DNA of 64,000 bases, taken from Bacillota bacterium (GTDB lineage Bacteria; Bacillota; Clostridia; Lachnospirales; Anaerotignaceae). Both the position numbers and the translations under genes were made by a program. Numbering within the stretch: position 1 is the first letter of the stretch; every line of letters begins with the position of its first letter. The notes beneath the pieces are model-generated. The model saw only the letters and a list, made by a program, of their open reading frames with translations, was not told where the DNA came from and did not search any database. Positions 63,897 to 64,000 of this stretch are shown here, one piece after another. Where the stretch lies: NCBI GenBank assembly GCA_022791155.1, contig JAAVYN010000013.1:62001-126000 (forward strand), given 5' to 3'.

Positions 63897-63962
63897 CGGC
63901 GCCTTTGGGCGCCGAATTGTTCAGTTGCCAAAGCAACTTAAACCGAACAAAAGCTGACTGAA
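63897..63962 (+). other. structured element at the window end, possible leader RNA
   Basis: Hairpin CGGCGCC (63897-63903) / GGCGCCG (63908-63914), then AGTTGC (63923-63928) / GCAACT (63933-63938); TTCAGT (63920-63925) can also pair with ACTGAA (63957-63962). This resembles the alternative pairing of a riboswitch or attenuator, but no known class was recognised and the downstream gene is out of view. The remainder of 63698-64000 is AT-rich with no ORF. Confidence 0.35.
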
Positions 63963-64000
63963 TTTGAAAAAAGACAATAATATTATTTTGTTGATGAGTG

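Overview
The window reads as chromosome of a low-G+C, endospore-forming, anaerobic Firmicute of the class Clostridia. Supporting points are strong AAGGAGG-type ribosome sites with many TTG and GTG starts, sporulation or spore-associated genes (ylbJ, a LysM-GH18 cortex-lytic-type enzyme), crotonase, pta-ackA, BspA-type leucine-rich repeats and a CsaB-type cell-wall pyruvylation locus. A Lachnospirales-like relative is my guess; the exact taxon cannot be read from the sequence. No prophage, insertion sequence, CRISPR array or rRNA was seen. One tRNA (Pro, anticodon CGG) is present.

Layout. 1-7.4 kb: the end of a crotonase gene, a lone TerD protein, a MATE exporter, and a two-component system with a membrane-anchored third protein and a VanY-type D,D-carboxypeptidase. 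7.4-12.5 kb: tRNA-Pro, a DUF4397 protein, a SleL-like GH18 enzyme, an SDR reductase and aspS. 12.7-17.8 kb: an MMPL/RND exporter with a secreted coiled-coil partner, divergent from a TetR regulator and with a clear operator over the exporter promoter. 18-22.4 kb: an operon of LRR protein, vWA/DUF2201 protein, MoxR-type AAA ATPase and ACT protein. 22.6-30.6 kb: mreB-like gene, polA, coaE, lytic transglycosylase, orphan peptide-binding lipoprotein, galT. 30.7-32.8 kb: a convergent restriction-modification pair (beta-class methyltransferase with a degenerate nuclease-like tail, and an MjaI-family endonuclease). 33-34.2 kb: ferritin-like protein, tiny membrane protein, rpmB.

34.5-49.4 kb is conserved Firmicute backbone: asp23-fakA, recG-rsmD-coaD-coiled-coil protein, ylbJ and tmcAL on the other strand, pta-ackA, then yceD-rpmF-plsX-acpP-rnc and a DapA-like gene. 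It combines the neighbourhoods that Bacillus subtilis carries as rpmB-yloU-yloV-recG-plsX-acpP-rnc and ylbH-coaD-ylbJ-ylbM-ylbN-rpmF. 49.6-57.7 kb is an envelope-polysaccharide operon (murJ, O-antigen-ligase-like protein, glycosyltransferases, two DUF4330 proteins, a glycosyltransferase-CsaB fusion, a TagA-type transferase), consistent with a pyruvylated secondary cell-wall polymer. 58-64 kb holds a YitT protein, a CdaR-type regulator, ftsEX and a CtpA/B protease.

The most interesting items are the restriction-modification pair, whose predicted CTAG target is nearly absent from the whole window (I found four by eye), the LRR-vWA-MoxR operon whose metallopeptidase motif lacks its glutamate, the glycosyltransferase-CsaB fusion, and several perfect inverted repeats at promoters.
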